In this document: positions 1 to 6,484 of the stretch, piece by piece
Layout of the letters: every line of letters starts with the position of its first letter
How positions within the stretch are numbered: the first letter of the stretch is position 1
Assembly: GCA_023416135.1 (NCBI GenBank)
Contig: JAEZIF010000500.1
Span: 1-21,232 of the forward strand
Length of the DNA stretch: 21,232 nt
DNA from: Pseudomonadota bacterium
GTDB lineage: Bacteria; Pseudomonadota; Alphaproteobacteria; Reyranellales; Reyranellaceae
Reading direction: 5' to 3'
The notes under the pieces: generated by a model
The model's database searches: none
Seen by the model: only the letters and a program-made list of their open reading frames with translations
What the model was told of the DNA's origin: nothing
Position numbers and translations under genes: made by a program

Positions 1-332
1 CGCGGCCACAGGCCCTGCAGGAAGGTCGTGATGGCGGCGGGCCGTCCCGCCAGCGTGCGCAGCGCCTTGCCGTCGCGACCATGGATCGGGCGTGGGCAAT
101 TGATGCCGCGGGCGGCGAGGTGGTCCATCAGGCCGAGAAAGAACGGCAGGTCCTTCGGATCGACGCGCTTCTCGTAGAGCGTGACGAAGTAGGGGCCCTT
201 GGTGGTGGTCAGCAGAAAATTGGAGTTCTCGACTCCCTCGGCGATGCCCTTGAAGGATTCGGGTTCGCCGATGTCGTACTCGGCGAGGAAGGCTTCCAGC
301 TCGGCGTCGCTGACTTCGGTGTAGACCGCCAT
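1..332 (-). CDS. thrB: Homoserine kinase, N-terminal part (runs off the left edge)
   Basis: Homoserine kinase phosphorylates L-homoserine in threonine biosynthesis; this is the ThrB type related to choline/aminoglycoside kinases, cytoplasmic. About 110 codons are visible. The protein starts MAVYTEVSDAELEAFLAEYD, the characteristic opening of alphaproteobacterial ThrB, followed by the N-lobe stretch ENSNFLLTT and then KGPYFVTLYEKRV, where the lysine-bearing strand of the kinase fold lies. The ATG at 332-330 shares one base with the TGA of ispH (TGATG), so the two genes are almost certainly co-transcribed and translationally coupled. ispH followed by thrB is a common alphaproteobacterial order. 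The ATP-binding and catalytic C-terminal part lies outside the window, so intactness cannot be judged. Confidence 0.9.
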   Translation of the reverse strand, partial: MAVYTEVSDAELEAFLAEYDIGEPESFKGIAEGVENSNFLLTTTKGPYFVTLYEKRVDPKDLPFFLGLMDHLAARGINCPRPIHGRDGKALRTLAGRPAAITTFLQGLWP

Positions 333-1282
333 CAAGCCACCAATGCACGCGGCAGCTTGAACACGACAGTCTCCTCGGTGGTCCGCACTTCCTCGACCGA
401 GGCGTCGTAGCGCTCGCGGCAGGCGGCGACGAACTCCTCGACCAGCGTTTCGGGGGCCGAGGCGCCGGCGGTGATGCCGAGCCGGCTGGCCCCTCCCAGC
501 CATTGCCAGTCCATGTCGCTCGCGCGCTGCACCAGCCGCGACCTGCGGCAGCCGTAGTTGGTCGCCACCTCGACGAGCCGCATGGAGTTCGACGAGTTGG
601 GCGCGCCGATCACCACCAGGGCGTCGCATCGTGGTGCAATCGCCTTGACCGCGGCCTGGCGGTTGGTGGTGGCGTAGCAGATGTCTTCCGTCTTGGGGCC
701 CTGGATCGCCGGAAAGCGGCGGCGCAGCACCGCGACGATGCCGATCGTGTCGTCGACCGACAGCGTAGTCTGCGTGGCGTAGGCGAGATTGTCCGGGTCG
801 GACACCTCGAGCGCCTCGGCCTGCGCCACGTCTTCCACCAGCAGCACCGCGCCCGCCGGCAGTTGGCCGATCGTGCCGATGACCTCGGGATGGCCGGCAT
901 GGCCGATCAGGGCCACGGTGCGGCCCGACGCATGATGGCGTTCGGCCTCGCGATGGACCTTGGAGACCAGCGGGCAGGTGGCGTCGATAAAGAAGAGGTT
1001 GCGCCGGCCCGCCTCCGCCGGCACGGCTTTCGGCACGCCGTGGGCAGAAAACACGACGGGCCGGTCGTTCGGCACCTCGTCGAGTTCGTCGACGAAGATC
1101 GCGCCCTTGGACTCGAGAGTTTCCACGACATGGCGATTGTGCACGATCTCGTGGCGGACATAGACCGGCCGACCATAACGTTCGATGGCGCGTTCGACGA
1201 TCTGGATGGCACGGTCGACGCCGGCACAGAAACCCCGGGGGCCGGCGAGCAGAATACTGAGCGGTTTCTTCGGCGGGATCAT
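332..1282 (-). CDS. ispH: 4-hydroxy-3-methylbut-2-enyl diphosphate reductase
   Basis: IspH (LytB) catalyses the last step of the MEP isoprenoid pathway, reducing HMBPP to IPP and DMAPP with an Fe-S cluster. The protein is 316 residues, normal for the family. The three cluster cysteines are present: Cys19 in GPRGFCAGV, Cys103 in DATCPLV and Cys202 in EDICYATTNRQ. The substrate-site residues His48 (HEIVHN), His81 (FSAHGV), Glu133 (GHPEVIG) and the SNS motif (GAPNSSNS) are also visible. The reading frame is open further upstream to 1411, but that extension has no family similarity, and the ATG at 1282 begins the usual MIPPKKPLSILLAGPRGFC. It is the first gene of an ispH-thrB operon, and its promoter should lie in the 1283-1471 gap shared with the divergent lipoprotein gene. 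Confidence 0.95.
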   Translation of the reverse strand: MIPPKKPLSILLAGPRGFCAGVDRAIQIVERAIERYGRPVYVRHEIVHNRHVVETLESKGAIFVDELDEVPNDRPVVFSAHGVPKAVPAEAGRRNLFFIDATCPLVSKVHREAERHHASGRTVALIGHAGHPEVIGTIGQLPAGAVLLVEDVAQAEALEVSDPDNLAYATQTTLSVDDTIGIVAVLRRRFPAIQGPKTEDICYATTNRQAAVKAIAPRCDALVVIGAPNSSNSMRLVEVATNYGCRRSRLVQRASDMDWQWLGGASRLGITAGASAPETLVEEFVAACRERYDASVEEVRTTEETVVFKLPRALVA

Positions 1283-1471
1283 GCTGAACGTTCTGCCCGC
1301 TCGCTTGCGGGCTTCATGGCCATTGCCTAGACTCGGAACCGCAACAGATTGGCAGCAACGGACTAAGGCGGCGGCACCGTAACAAAGCCGCTGCAGCGGG
1401 GAAAGCAACATGACCGAGCCGGTTGTCGCGGTGTGCGACCGAACCTACAAGGCCTTGGCCAAGTTCTCAGC
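1283..1471. other. Divergent intergenic region between ispH and a lipoprotein gene
   Basis: This 189-base gap must hold the promoters for ispH (leftward) and for the lipoprotein gene (rightward). I saw no convincing pair of -35/-10 hexamers, no terminator and no RNA gene. Long open frames on the minus strand here are extensions of the ispH frame without family similarity. Confidence 0.4.
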
Positions 1472-1990
1472 ATGAACCACGGAAAATTCGTCGTTTTTAC
1501 GCCGGCCTTGCTGGCCCTGACGCTGGCTGCTTGCGGCGGCGGCAGTTCGTCGGAAGCGAGCTATTTCTGTCCGGAGCCGTTCACGGTTCAGGACGCCGGA
1601 CGCCTGACCCATTTCAAGGAGGGGCCAGGCCGCGATCCGCGTGACATCGAGTACGAGGCGTCGATCCTCGGGGCGACGACCAAGTGCTCGGCGAGCCGCA
1701 ACCAGATCGAGGTGACGCTGTTCCTCCGGATCTCGGTCAGCGCCGGGCCGTCGGCCGGAGCTGGCCGGACCAGCGTGCCGTACTTCGTGCGCGTTCTCGA
1801 CTCCGCCAACAATGTGGTGCAGAGCCAGGACTTCAACGCGGATTTCCGCCTGACGTCCGGCAATCCGCGCGGCTCGTCGCAGGAGGAGCTGACCTTCTCG
1901 GTCTCACGCGATGGCGGCTATCGCATCGCCGTCGGTTTGAGGCCCACGATGGAAGAGCTGAACTACAACCGGCGCAGCCGGCAGCCCTAA
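1472..1990 (+). CDS. Small putative lipoprotein of unknown function
   Basis: I do not recognise a family. From the ATG at 1472 the product is 172 residues with a clear lipoprotein signal: Lys5, a hydrophobic stretch (FVVFTPALLALTL) and a lipobox Leu18-Ala19-Ala20-Cys21 followed by Gly-Gly-Gly-Ser, so the mature protein should be lipid-anchored through Cys21. The mature part is soluble and beta-rich in appearance (IEVTLFLRISVSAG, VPYFVRVLDSANN, ELTFSVSRDGGYRIAVGL), with Cys46 and Cys70-ish positions that could pair. No Shine-Dalgarno is obvious; an in-frame GTG at 1433 would add 13 residues ahead of the signal peptide and is less likely. It ends one base before the convergent NIPSNAP-like gene. 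Role unknown; an envelope beta-sandwich protein is a reasonable guess. Confidence 0.7.
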   Translation: MNHGKFVVFTPALLALTLAACGGGSSSEASYFCPEPFTVQDAGRLTHFKEGPGRDPRDIEYEASILGATTKCSASRNQIEVTLFLRISVSAGPSAGAGRTSVPYFVRVLDSANNVVQSQDFNADFRLTSGNPRGSSQEELTFSVSRDGGYRIAVGLRPTMEELNYNRRSRQP

Positions 1991-1991
1991 G

Positions 1992-2300
1992 TTATTTCGT
2001 GACGGGCCTGAGCCAGGTTCGTTCCTCGCTCAGGATGAAGCGTTCGCGCTCGGCGAACTCGAAGTTCGCCTTGCCCGCCGGATCGGTCTTGATGCGCGCG
2101 CGATACGCCTCGTAGTCTGCCAGACTCTCGAACGAGATCAGCGCGTGGGCGATGTTGTTGGCGCCTTCGTGCGGCATGAAATAGCCCAAAAGATTGCCGC
2201 CGCAGGCCGGGATGATGGGGAGCCAGTTCCTCGAATAGGTCTCGAAGGCGTCGCGCTTGAACGGGTCGATGACGTAGCGGATGGCGCAGGTCACGGTCAT
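1992..2300 (-). CDS. NIPSNAP family protein (ferredoxin-like alpha/beta barrel)
   Basis: A 102-residue protein starting MTVTCAIRYVIDPFKRDAFE, with the typical NIPSNAP/dimeric alpha-beta barrel pattern: first strand TCAIRYVIDP, helix around FETYSRNWLPIIPACGG, second strand LLGYFMPHEGANNIAHALISF, then helix SLADYEAYRARIKTDP. Proteins of this family are small cytoplasmic dimers whose function is mostly unknown. The frame is open upstream to 2402, but the ATG at 2300 matches the usual family start and length. It converges on the lipoprotein gene with a single base between stop codons, leaving no room for a terminator between them. It is divergent from the Fe-S protein at 2440; the intervening 139 bases should hold both promoters. 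Confidence 0.8.
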   Translation of the reverse strand: MTVTCAIRYVIDPFKRDAFETYSRNWLPIIPACGGNLLGYFMPHEGANNIAHALISFESLADYEAYRARIKTDPAGKANFEFAERERFILSEERTWLRPVTK

Positions 2301-2429
2301 GGGAGTCTCCGATCGTTGAGATCGCGACGTTAGCCGACGGCGCCTGATCCATGTTTCGGCCGATGCCGAAGGCTTGACAGGACCCGATCGCTGGCGCTGC
2401 ATGCGCGCCGATCACACCGTGTGACGTGC

Positions 2430-2434
2430 GGAGG
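2430..2434 (+). promoter_or_regulatory. Shine-Dalgarno GGAGG that fixes a TTG start
   Basis: GGAGG five bases ahead of TTG at 2440. No in-frame ATG precedes the first Fe-S motif, so this site decides the start of the Fe-S protein. Confidence 0.65.
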
Positions 2435-2439
2435 ATTGC

Positions 2440-3783
2440 TTGAGTGCTTATGCCGAACGTCTTGAAGCCCTGGCGGCCGATGCCGCCGACCGCTGCACGA
2501 CCTGCGGCAAGTGCTTCGAAGCCTGCCCGACCGCACGCGAGATCGGCCTCGATGCCGGCGCTGCCGAGCAACGCGTCGGCGAGCTTATCGCCCTGACGCG
2601 CGGCGAGACGCCGGCCGACGACCTGCAGAAGTGGCTGGGCGCCTGCGATGGCAGCGCGCGCTGCACCGAAGCCTGTCCCGAAGGCATCAACGTCCGCCAG
2701 TGGGTGACCATCGCCAAGATGAGGGCGCTCGAGACGACGCGCCCGCGCGACGTCGGCGCGACCAACGCCGCCAATCGTTTCCGGCACATGGCGCAGGCAG
2801 TGCGACTGCTGGCGAGCATGCAATTGCCGTCGGAGACTTTGAAGAAGATCCTGGCGCCGGCCGAGCGGCGCACTGCCGACGTGCTGTTCTATACGGGCTG
2901 CAACGTCCTGCGCACGCCGCACATCGTGCTGAACGTCATGGACATCCTCGATGCGCTGGAGCTCGACTTCGATGTCGTCGGCGGCACCGCCCATTGCTGC
3001 GGCGTCTACCAGTTCCAGGAGGCCGACCTGCCGACCTACGAGCGCATGGGCCATCGCACCTTCAAGCGCTTCGGCCAGTCCGGCGCCGGCCGCGTGCTGA
3101 CCTGGTGCCCGACCTGCACCAAGAACTTCGACGAGCTCGAGAAGGACGTCGAGGAGCCGTCCTTCGACCTCGGCCATGTCAGCGAGTTCATGGCTGCCAA
3201 CCTCGATGCGCTGAAGGCGCGCTTCGGCGCCGGCCAGCCCAAGCGCCGCGTGGTGATCCACGAGCATCTCGGCATCGGCGCCACGGTGGCCTCGATCCGC
3301 AAGCTGCTCGCCGCCGTCCCCAACCTCGAATTGCTCGAGCTGCCGCAGGATTCCGGCTTCTCCTATGCCTGTGGCGGCCAGGCCGCCAGGTTCAAGGAGC
3401 GCGAGCAGGCGATCCATCGCGGTCTTGCCGAAGGCGCGGTCGCGGCCGGTGCCGACACCATCGTCACCATGTACCACTCCTGCCATCGCGCGCTCGCCGG
3501 CGCCGAGGCGGTCTATCCGCAGCTCAAGGTCGTGAACTTCACCGACGTGCTCGCCGAGGCGTTGGGCCGCGGTGGCCATCCCGACTACTATCGTCTCTAT
3601 AAGCAGGGCGGCGCCATGGACGAGGCCGTGAGTGCGGCACGCCGCTTCCTTCGGGACAACGGCGTACGCGTCGACGAGGCGTCGGTGGCGTCGCTCACCG
3701 CCGACATCTTCAACGAGACGGGACTTGCGGGCTCGCGCGAGGCGTTTGCGAAGGCCTTCACGGAACTGGCGAGGGAAAGCTGA
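2440..3783 (+). CDS. Fe-S protein with N-terminal ferredoxin domain and CCG domains (GlpC/HdrD-like)
   Basis: A 447-residue soluble electron-transfer type protein. The N-terminus carries a full 4Fe-4S motif, Cys19-x2-Cys22-x2-Cys25-x3-Cys29-Pro. A second motif has only three cysteines, Cys69, Cys75 and Cys79-Pro; the position where the second ligand is expected is Ser72. A cysteine-rich CCG domain follows: Cys154, Cys186-Cys187-Gly and Cys223-x2-Cys226, as in heterodisulfide reductase HdrB/D and GlpC. A second CCG-like domain (about 265-370) is degenerate, with HEHLGIG, Cys311-Gly-Gly and Cys348 only. The start is TTG at 2440, supported by a GGAGG at 2430-2434. The partner (a flavoprotein dehydrogenase or quinone reductase) is not adjacent, so the substrate cannot be named. 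It is followed by the convergent tetR gene. Confidence 0.85.
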   Translation: MSAYAERLEALAADAADRCTTCGKCFEACPTAREIGLDAGAAEQRVGELIALTRGETPADDLQKWLGACDGSARCTEACPEGINVRQWVTIAKMRALETTRPRDVGATNAANRFRHMAQAVRLLASMQLPSETLKKILAPAERRTADVLFYTGCNVLRTPHIVLNVMDILDALELDFDVVGGTAHCCGVYQFQEADLPTYERMGHRTFKRFGQSGAGRVLTWCPTCTKNFDELEKDVEEPSFDLGHVSEFMAANLDALKARFGAGQPKRRVVIHEHLGIGATVASIRKLLAAVPNLELLELPQDSGFSYACGGQAARFKEREQAIHRGLAEGAVAAGADTIVTMYHSCHRALAGAEAVYPQLKVVNFTDVLAEALGRGGHPDYYRLYKQGGAMDEAVSAARRFLRDNGVRVDEASVASLTADIFNETGLAGSREAFAKAFTELARES

Positions 3784-3865
3784 GCGGCGGACGAAGTTCC
3801 CGGCGTTTCCGCATCTCGATGCGATTGAAGTGGGATTGGAAACCTTCGTCTACGTCGGCGCTTGA

Positions 3866-4441
3866 CTACTTCTCCTTCACCGACAGCACCGCCCACGCCG
3901 CATCGGCAAAGAAGCGGACGTGATCGGACAGGTCGCCGGTGAAGCGGCCGTAGACCTTGTAGGTCGCAGCCTGCATGACAACGCCGATGGCCGACGCGGC
4001 GGCGAGGTCGACGTTCCGCTTCGGGATCTCGCCGGTCTTCATCGCCTGGTTGATCACATCGCGTACGACGGCCGCCGGATTGGCCATGTCGTCGGGCACC
4101 TGGATCAGGAAGGAATGCTGATTCAGGAGATGATAGGCGAACAGCGTCCAGTCGCGATCGGCCCATTCGCAATAGCAGTGCACGATCGCCTCGATCTTGG
4201 CACGCAGTCCCTTGGCCGGCCGATGCGCCTCGGTGAGCGCCTCGGCCAGCCCCTGGTGATGGCGCTGGAAGAGATCCAGCGCCAGCTGCTCCTTGCTCGG
4301 GAAGTAGCGGTAGATCGTGCCCTCGGCGACCGAGGCCGCCATGGCGATCTCCTTGGTCGTGGTCTCCGCTACGCTGCGCGCCACGAACAGCGTCAGTGCG
4401 GCGCGCTCCAGCCGCGCCTTGGTGTCTTCAGCCTTGCCCAT
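3866..4441 (-). CDS. TetR/AcrR family transcriptional regulator
   Basis: A 191-residue one-domain DNA-binding regulator. The N-terminal helix-turn-helix is typical: ETTTKEIAMAASVAEGTIYR then YFPSKEQLALDLF, at about residues 26-60. The rest is the variable ligand-binding/dimerisation domain, with LFAYHLLNQHSFL and a C-terminal helix FADAAWAVLSVKEK. The ligand cannot be read from sequence. The ATG at 4441 gives the usual N-terminus (MGKAEDTKARLERAALTLF); a GTG at 4465 would add 8 residues. Neither start has a clear Shine-Dalgarno, which fits translational coupling to the short ORF ending 10 bases upstream at 4452. Three TGAG-N6-CTCA palindromes upstream (4455, 4616, 4639) are good candidates for its own operators, so autorepression is likely. 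It converges on the Fe-S protein gene with an 82-base gap. Confidence 0.9.
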   Translation of the reverse strand: MGKAEDTKARLERAALTLFVARSVAETTTKEIAMAASVAEGTIYRYFPSKEQLALDLFQRHHQGLAEALTEAHRPAKGLRAKIEAIVHCYCEWADRDWTLFAYHLLNQHSFLIQVPDDMANPAAVVRDVINQAMKTGEIPKRNVDLAAASAIGVVMQAATYKVYGRFTGDLSDHVRFFADAAWAVLSVKEK

Positions 4442-4451
4442 GCCGGCCAGT

Positions 4452-4598
4452 CTATGAGGGAGCACTCACTTGGCAAGGCAGCATCCACCGGCTCGCAGAA
4501 CCAGCGCCAGTGAGCGTCCAATCGCTCGCTGCAGCGCGGATTGGCGGCGCCTCGGTTTGCACGTCGAGGAAGACGGTGAAGGCACGACGGATATACAT
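4452..4598 (-). CDS. Candidate 48-residue leader ORF upstream of tetR
   Basis: This short ORF starts with ATG at 4598 and stops with TAG at 4452. It has the strongest translation signal nearby, AAGGAGG at 4605-4611 six bases ahead of the ATG, and sits 26 bases or so downstream of a near-consensus minus-strand promoter. The peptide begins MYIRRAFTVFLDVQTEAPP, is mildly basic at its start and has one cysteine (Cys42); it matches no family I know. It ends 10 bases before tetR. It could be a leader peptide that couples translation to tetR, a small regulated protein, or the 5' remnant of a larger TetR-controlled gene that was deleted. The 5' signals are seen in sequence; that the peptide is made and useful is inference. 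Confidence 0.4.
   Translation of the reverse strand: MYIRRAFTVFLDVQTEAPPIRAAASDWTLTGAGSASRWMLPCQVSAPS
4455..4468. promoter_or_regulatory. Operator-like palindrome 1 (TGAG-N6-CTCA)
   Basis: TGAGGGAGCACTCA, 14 bases upstream of the tetR ATG. It shares the TGAG-N6-CTCA frame with the two sites at 4616 and 4639, so it may be a third binding site for the TetR protein. Its central six bases are the least symmetric of the three. Confidence 0.45.
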
Positions 4599-4609
4599 GC
4601 GACCCCTCC

Positions 4610-4638
4610 TTGGAATGAGCGCGCGCTCACTTTATAAG
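4610..4638 (+). promoter_or_regulatory. Possible rightward promoter towards the glycine riboswitch
   Basis: On the plus strand TTGGAA (4610-4615), a 17-base spacer and TATAAG (4633-4638), matching consensus at 4 and 5 of 6 positions. It overlaps the leftward promoter in the TTTATAAG core. A transcript starting near 4645 would enter the glycine riboswitch about 100 bases later. Since a palindromic AT core can mimic a promoter on both strands, this one is less certain; no clearly better gcv promoter was found between 4660 and 4745. Confidence 0.4.
4616..4629. promoter_or_regulatory. Operator-like palindrome 2 (TGAG-N6-CTCA)
   Basis: TGAGCGCGCGCTCA is a perfect 14-base palindrome. It covers the expected start point of the leftward promoter (4631-4659) and lies within the spacer of the possible rightward promoter (4610-4638). 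Its centre is 23 bases from the centre of site 3, about two helical turns. TetR-family operators are typically palindromes of this kind placed on promoters. Confidence 0.6.
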
Positions 4639-4659
4639 TGAGCAATCACTCAATATCAA
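4631..4659 (-). promoter_or_regulatory. Leftward promoter for the leader ORF and tetR
   Basis: Read on the minus strand: TTGATA (4659-4654), a 17-base spacer, then TATAAA (4636-4631). Both hexamers match the housekeeping consensus at 5 of 6 positions with ideal spacing. Transcription would start near 4624, giving a short leader that contains the AAGGAGG of the 48-codon ORF. Operator-like sites occupy the spacer and the start region. Confidence 0.65.
4639..4652. promoter_or_regulatory. Operator-like palindrome 3 (TGAG-N6-CTCA)
   Basis: TGAGCAATCACTCA, with an inner inverted repeat AGTGA-GCAA-TCACT at 4638-4651. It lies within the 17-base spacer of the leftward promoter and just downstream of the -10 of the possible rightward promoter, a position where a bound repressor would block either one. 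Confidence 0.6.
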
Positions 4660-4744
4660 GAGACTTCTTAAGTTCCGGATTTGTCACGGGTTTTCCCGGT
4701 GGACGTCGCCGGGGAGGCCCCCTAAGGTCCCCAGCACCCAGACG

Positions 4745-4935
4745 ATCCCTGTGGGAGAGACCGTCTCTCGAAGACGGCGCCGAAGGAGCAACCGGCCCCG
4801 GAAACTCTCAGGCAAACGGACCGCAGGAGGATGGGTCTCTGGAAAGCGGCGGGCCTTCGCTGAGAGGGCACGCCCACCGACGAAGTAAGCCGGATCACTC
4901 CGGCGAATCTTTCAGGTCTCCGGACAGAGGGGGTC
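4745..4935 (+). ncRNA. Tandem glycine riboswitch (two aptamers)
   Basis: The leader of the gcv operon has both aptamers of the cooperative glycine riboswitch. Aptamer 1 (about 4752-4846) shows GGGAGAGACC, the conserved GCGCCGAAGGAGCAA (4777-4791) and CTCTCAGGCAAACGGACCG (4805-4823), closed by GGTCTCTGG; AGAGACC at 4756-4762 pairs with GGTCTCT at 4834-4840 to form P1. Aptamer 2 (about 4850-4931) follows after a very short linker, with CTGAGAGGGC, CACCGACGAAGTAAGCC and TTTCAGGTCTCCGGACAGAGG. Tandem aptamers ahead of gcvT usually turn expression on when glycine is abundant. The 3' part (4936-4984) contains CGCAA-TCT-TTGCG and ends in the gcvT Shine-Dalgarno without a U-run, which favours translational control. 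Confidence 0.93.
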
Positions 4936-4984
4936 GCAAGGCGGCGCAATCTTTGCGTCGATTAATGCGACTCTGGAGACCTGC

Positions 4985-6094
4985 TTGGCCGATCCTCTCA
5001 AACGCACACCGCTCTACGATCTTCATCGCGAGCTCGGCGCCCGACTGGTGCCGTTCGCCGGCTACGAGATGCCGGTGCAGTACCCGACCGGCATCCTGGC
5101 CGAACATGCCCAGACGCGGACGGCCGCCGGCCTGTTCGACGTCTCGCACATGGGCCAGGTGCGGCTGACCGCCAGGCCCGGACAGAACGCAGCCAAGGCG
5201 ATCGAAACCTTGGTGCCCGGCGACATCGCGGGCCTGCAGCCCGGCCAGCAGCGCTACACGCAGCTCACCAACGAAAGCGGCGGCATCCTCGACGACCTGA
5301 TGATCACCAGCACGGGTGATCACCTGCTGATGGTGTTCAACGCCGCCTGCAAGGACTCCGATCTCGCGCATGTGCAGAAGCATCTCTCCGCGAGCTGCGA
5401 GATCGAGCCGATGTTCTCCCGCGGGCTTCTGGCCCTGCAGGGACCGCAGGCGTCGCAGGTACTGGCGCGGCTGGTGCCGCAGGTCGCGACGATGAAGTTC
5501 ATGACCGGCGCCTTCTTCGTCATCGATGGCGCGCGCTGCTACGTCACGCGCTCGGGCTACACCGGCGGCGACGGCTTCGAGATTTCTACGCCCAACGATG
5601 CCACCGAGGCGATCGCACGCAAGCTTCTGGCCGAACCCGAGGTTAAGCCGATCGGATTGGGCGCGCGCGATTCGCTGCGCCTCGAAGCGGGCCTCTGTCT
5701 CTACGGTCACGACATCGACACCACCACGACGCCGATCGAAGCGGGCCTGCTGTGGAGCATCGGCAAGGAGCGCCGCACCCAGGGTGGCTTCCCGGGGGCA
5801 GCCGTCATCCAGAAGCAGATCGCCGAGGGCGCACCGCGCAAGCGCGTCGGCCTGTTGCCCGAGGGCAAGGCCATCGCGCGCGAGGGCGCCGAGATCGCCA
5901 TCGCCGGCAAGACGGTCGGCAAGGTCACATCGGGTGGTTTCGCGCCCACGCTCGGACGCGCCGTCGCCATGGGCTACCTCGAGCGCGCCCATTCAGCCAA
6001 CGGCACCAAGGTCGATCTTCTGGTACGCGGCAAGCCTGTGCCGGCCGAGATCGTGCCCCTGCCTTTCGTCAAACACGCCTACTACCGCGGATAG
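4985..6094 (+). CDS. gcvT: Glycine cleavage system T protein (aminomethyltransferase)
   Basis: GcvT transfers the methylene group from aminomethyl-lipoyl GcvH to tetrahydrofolate, releasing ammonia. The 369-residue product has the family's N-terminal signature (LYDLHRELGARLVPFAGYEM, then PVQYPTGILAEH and TAAGLFDVSHMGQV), the central GYTGGDGFEI (from Gly191) and LGARDSLRLEAGLCLYGHDI, which form the folate-binding cloverleaf. The C-terminal barrel ends VPAEIVPLPFVKHAYYRG. The start is TTG at 4985: it is preceded by GGAG (4975-4978) six bases away, and the protein begins directly at the conserved segment, with no ATG in a suitable place. It is the first gene of gcvTHPAPB, 10 bases ahead of gcvH. 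Confidence 0.96.
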   Translation: MADPLKRTPLYDLHRELGARLVPFAGYEMPVQYPTGILAEHAQTRTAAGLFDVSHMGQVRLTARPGQNAAKAIETLVPGDIAGLQPGQQRYTQLTNESGGILDDLMITSTGDHLLMVFNAACKDSDLAHVQKHLSASCEIEPMFSRGLLALQGPQASQVLARLVPQVATMKFMTGAFFVIDGARCYVTRSGYTGGDGFEISTPNDATEAIARKLLAEPEVKPIGLGARDSLRLEAGLCLYGHDIDTTTTPIEAGLLWSIGKERRTQGGFPGAAVIQKQIAEGAPRKRVGLLPEGKAIAREGAEIAIAGKTVGKVTSGGFAPTLGRAVAMGYLERAHSANGTKVDLLVRGKPVPAEIVPLPFVKHAYYRG

Positions 6095-6104
6095 GAGCTT
6101 TTAG

Positions 6105-6482
6105 ATGGCCGAGACCAGGTACTCCCAGGAACACGAGTGGATCCGCGTCGAAGGCGATGTCGGGACCATCGGCATCACGCAATACGCGCAGGAGCAGCTG
6201 GGCGACGTGGTGTTCGTCGACGTGCCGCCGGCCGGCCGCAAGGTCGCCAAGGGCGAAGCCTGCGCCGTCGTCGAATCGGTGAAGGCTGCGTCCGACATCT
6301 ACGCCCCGGTGACGGGCGAGGTGGTCGAGGCCAATGCCGCGCTCGCCGATTCGCCGGGCGACGTCAACGCCGAGCCGATGGGCAAGGGCTGGTTCTTCAA
6401 GCTGAAGCTCGCCGACAAGGGCGAGCTTGCCGGCCTGATGGACGAGGCGGCCTACAACGACTTCGTGAAAAGCCTGGGCTGA
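6105..6482 (+). CDS. gcvH: Glycine cleavage system H protein (lipoyl carrier)
   Basis: GcvH is the mobile lipoyl protein that carries the aminomethyl group from the P to the T protein and is reoxidised by the L protein. The product is 125 residues, the normal size. The lipoylated lysine is Lys60 in VVESVKAASDIYAPV. The early QEHEWIRVEGD and QYAQEQLGDVVFVDVP segments and the C-terminal GKGWFFKLKL are standard. The ATG at 6105 has GGAG (6094-6097) upstream, overlapping the gcvT stop. It lies 10 bases after gcvT and 2 bases before gcvPA. Confidence 0.97.
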   Translation: MAETRYSQEHEWIRVEGDVGTIGITQYAQEQLGDVVFVDVPPAGRKVAKGEACAVVESVKAASDIYAPVTGEVVEANAALADSPGDVNAEPMGKGWFFKLKLADKGELAGLMDEAAYNDFVKSLG

Positions 6483-6484
6483 TC

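Noticed and set aside
81..410. Plus-strand frame at the left end
   Set aside because: It lies antisense to thrB and the ispH 3' end, both of which have clear family motifs.
1283..1411. N-terminal extension of ispH to 1411
   Set aside because: The extra 43 residues have no family similarity, and the ATG at 1282 gives the standard IspH N-terminus.
1987..3579. A 530-codon minus-strand frame across the Fe-S protein and NIPSNAP genes
   Set aside because: Low-complexity Arg/Ala/Gly-rich shadow of the real genes; the Fe-S protein on the other strand has clear cysteine motifs.
4711..4721. GGGG-AGG-CCCC hairpin upstream of the riboswitch
   Set aside because: Only four pairs with a three-base loop and no U-run; probably part of leader folding, not a terminator.
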